DNA of 64,000 bases from positions 6,512,001 to 6,576,000 of the forward strand of contig NC_079889.1 in NCBI RefSeq assembly GCF_029227915.1, in the 5' to 3' direction. This document shows positions 63,601 through 64,000 of this stretch, one piece after another (positions within the stretch are counted from its first letter, which is position 1; every line of letters begins with the position of its first letter). Origin of the DNA: Hydractinia symbiolongicarpus. Taxonomy: Eukaryota > Cnidaria > Hydrozoa > Anthoathecata > Hydractiniidae. The translations under genes and the position numbers were made by a program. The notes under the pieces were generated by a model. That model was given only the letters and a program-made list of their open reading frames with translations, ran no database searches and was not told the DNA's origin.

Positions 63601-64000
63601 TACAACGTCCCAAGTCATTTTCATTAGCGCCGTCGACTTAGAACGCGCTTAACTACGTGCACAGTCCTATAAAGGCTGTAATATGGCCTTTTGCAGTCTA
63701 AAAAAGGCCTCACACGTAGATCACGTGGTTCCATCTGCCTGCGCAGGTTACCATTGTACTATTTCTTTCAGTCTCAATGCACTACAACGTTCCAAGAGGT
63801 TTTCCTTAGCGCCATGGTGTTACAACACTCTTAACTACGTGCACAGTCCTATAAAGGCCGAAATATGGCCTTTTGCAGTCTAATAAAGGCCTCACACGTA
63901 AATCACGTGGTTCCATCTGCCTGCAAAGGTTACCATTGGACTATTCCTTCCAGTCTCAATGCGCTACAACGTCCCAAGCGGTTCTCCTTAGCGCTGTGGC
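60630..64000 (+). repeat. HOR family B, 3,814-bp unit, copy 2, cut by the window edge
   Basis: The last 3.37 kb repeats the preceding unit with sporadic differences, for example 'gtctaaaaaaggcc' near 63,697 where copy 1 has 'gtctaataaaggcc'. The final bases match 60,142-60,186. The 8-bp-deleted boundary would fall near 64,042, just outside the window. Confidence 0.9.

Larger units (their letters stand above)
1..64000. repeat. 182-bp satellite DNA array, head-to-tail, fills the window
   Basis: The sequence repeats every 182 bp from first to last base, always in the same orientation, about 352 units in all. Conserved anchors such as TTTTGCAGTC, TTCCAGTCTCAATG, CTACAACGT and CTATAAAGG recur at this spacing. 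Monomers differ by substitutions, and only 13 short indels were found. No inverted monomer, transposon, unique spacer or gene interrupts the array, and both window ends lie inside it. Long HOR structure with a unit of about one nucleosome repeat is typical of eukaryotic centromeric or pericentromeric satellites; that assignment is inference. I do not recognise the family. A dispersed heterochromatic knob or subtelomeric block is the main alternative. Confidence 0.98.

Noticed and set aside
1-64000. CRISPR array or other bacterial direct-repeat system
   Set aside because: Units are 182 bp with no spacers, no leader and no cas-like genes, and variation is spread over the whole unit.
1-64000. 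CENP-B box in the monomer
   Set aside because: No match to the NTTCGNNNNANNCGGGN pattern was seen on either strand of the common monomer types, and CGGG is absent from the consensus. I did not scan all 352 units exhaustively.
1-64000. Telomere repeats, rDNA spacer or histone cluster
   Set aside because: No short telomere motif runs, rRNA segments or conserved coding sequence are present.

Overview
The whole 64-kb window is one uninterrupted head-to-tail satellite DNA array. The unit is 182 bp and about 352 units fit in the window. I find no gene, RNA gene, transposon, CRISPR array or unique-sequence stretch on either strand. Multi-tier tandem organisation of a nucleosome-length repeat points to a eukaryotic heterochromatic locus, most plausibly centromeric or pericentromeric. 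I do not recognise the monomer family and cannot name the organism. A hand count of one common monomer type gives about 47% GC and no CpG depletion.

Using the ATG of the conserved 'atatgg' as position 1, monomers start at 11 + 182k with no slippage from the left edge to about 10,013. Over the full window I count 13 indels: eight of -1, two of +2 and three of -8, net -28 bp. Together they account exactly for the monomer phase at the right end. Nothing larger than 2 bp has been inserted.

Layout. (1) 1-4,689: older, more mixed monomers with local 4-mer (728 bp) and 5-mer (910 bp) duplications. (2) 4,690-43,635: three consecutive copies of a very long higher-order repeat (HOR) of 12,740, 12,194 and 14,012 bp (70, 67 and 77 monomers). 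Each contains nested 6-mers (1,092 bp) and a 14- to 16-mer (2,547/2,911 bp), whose copy number explains most of the length differences. (3) 43,636-46,321: transition monomers with a 3-mer (546 bp) duplication. (4) 46,322-64,000: a second HOR family made of two 5,815-bp copies, an 11-mer (2,002 bp) sub-repeat and a 3,814-bp (21-mer) repeat that runs off the right edge.

Within a monomer the main structural features are an alternating AAAGGCC / GGCCTTT / AAAGGCC dyad, a CCTGCGCAGG palindrome, a CACGTG palindrome, a GTGCAC palindrome and a CC(A/T)6GG (CArG-like) box. The many 66-codon open frames are by-products of a repeat whose length is not a multiple of three, so I do not call any as a gene. 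Block boundaries were found by comparing the printed sequence by eye and are good to roughly 10-30 bp unless stated otherwise.
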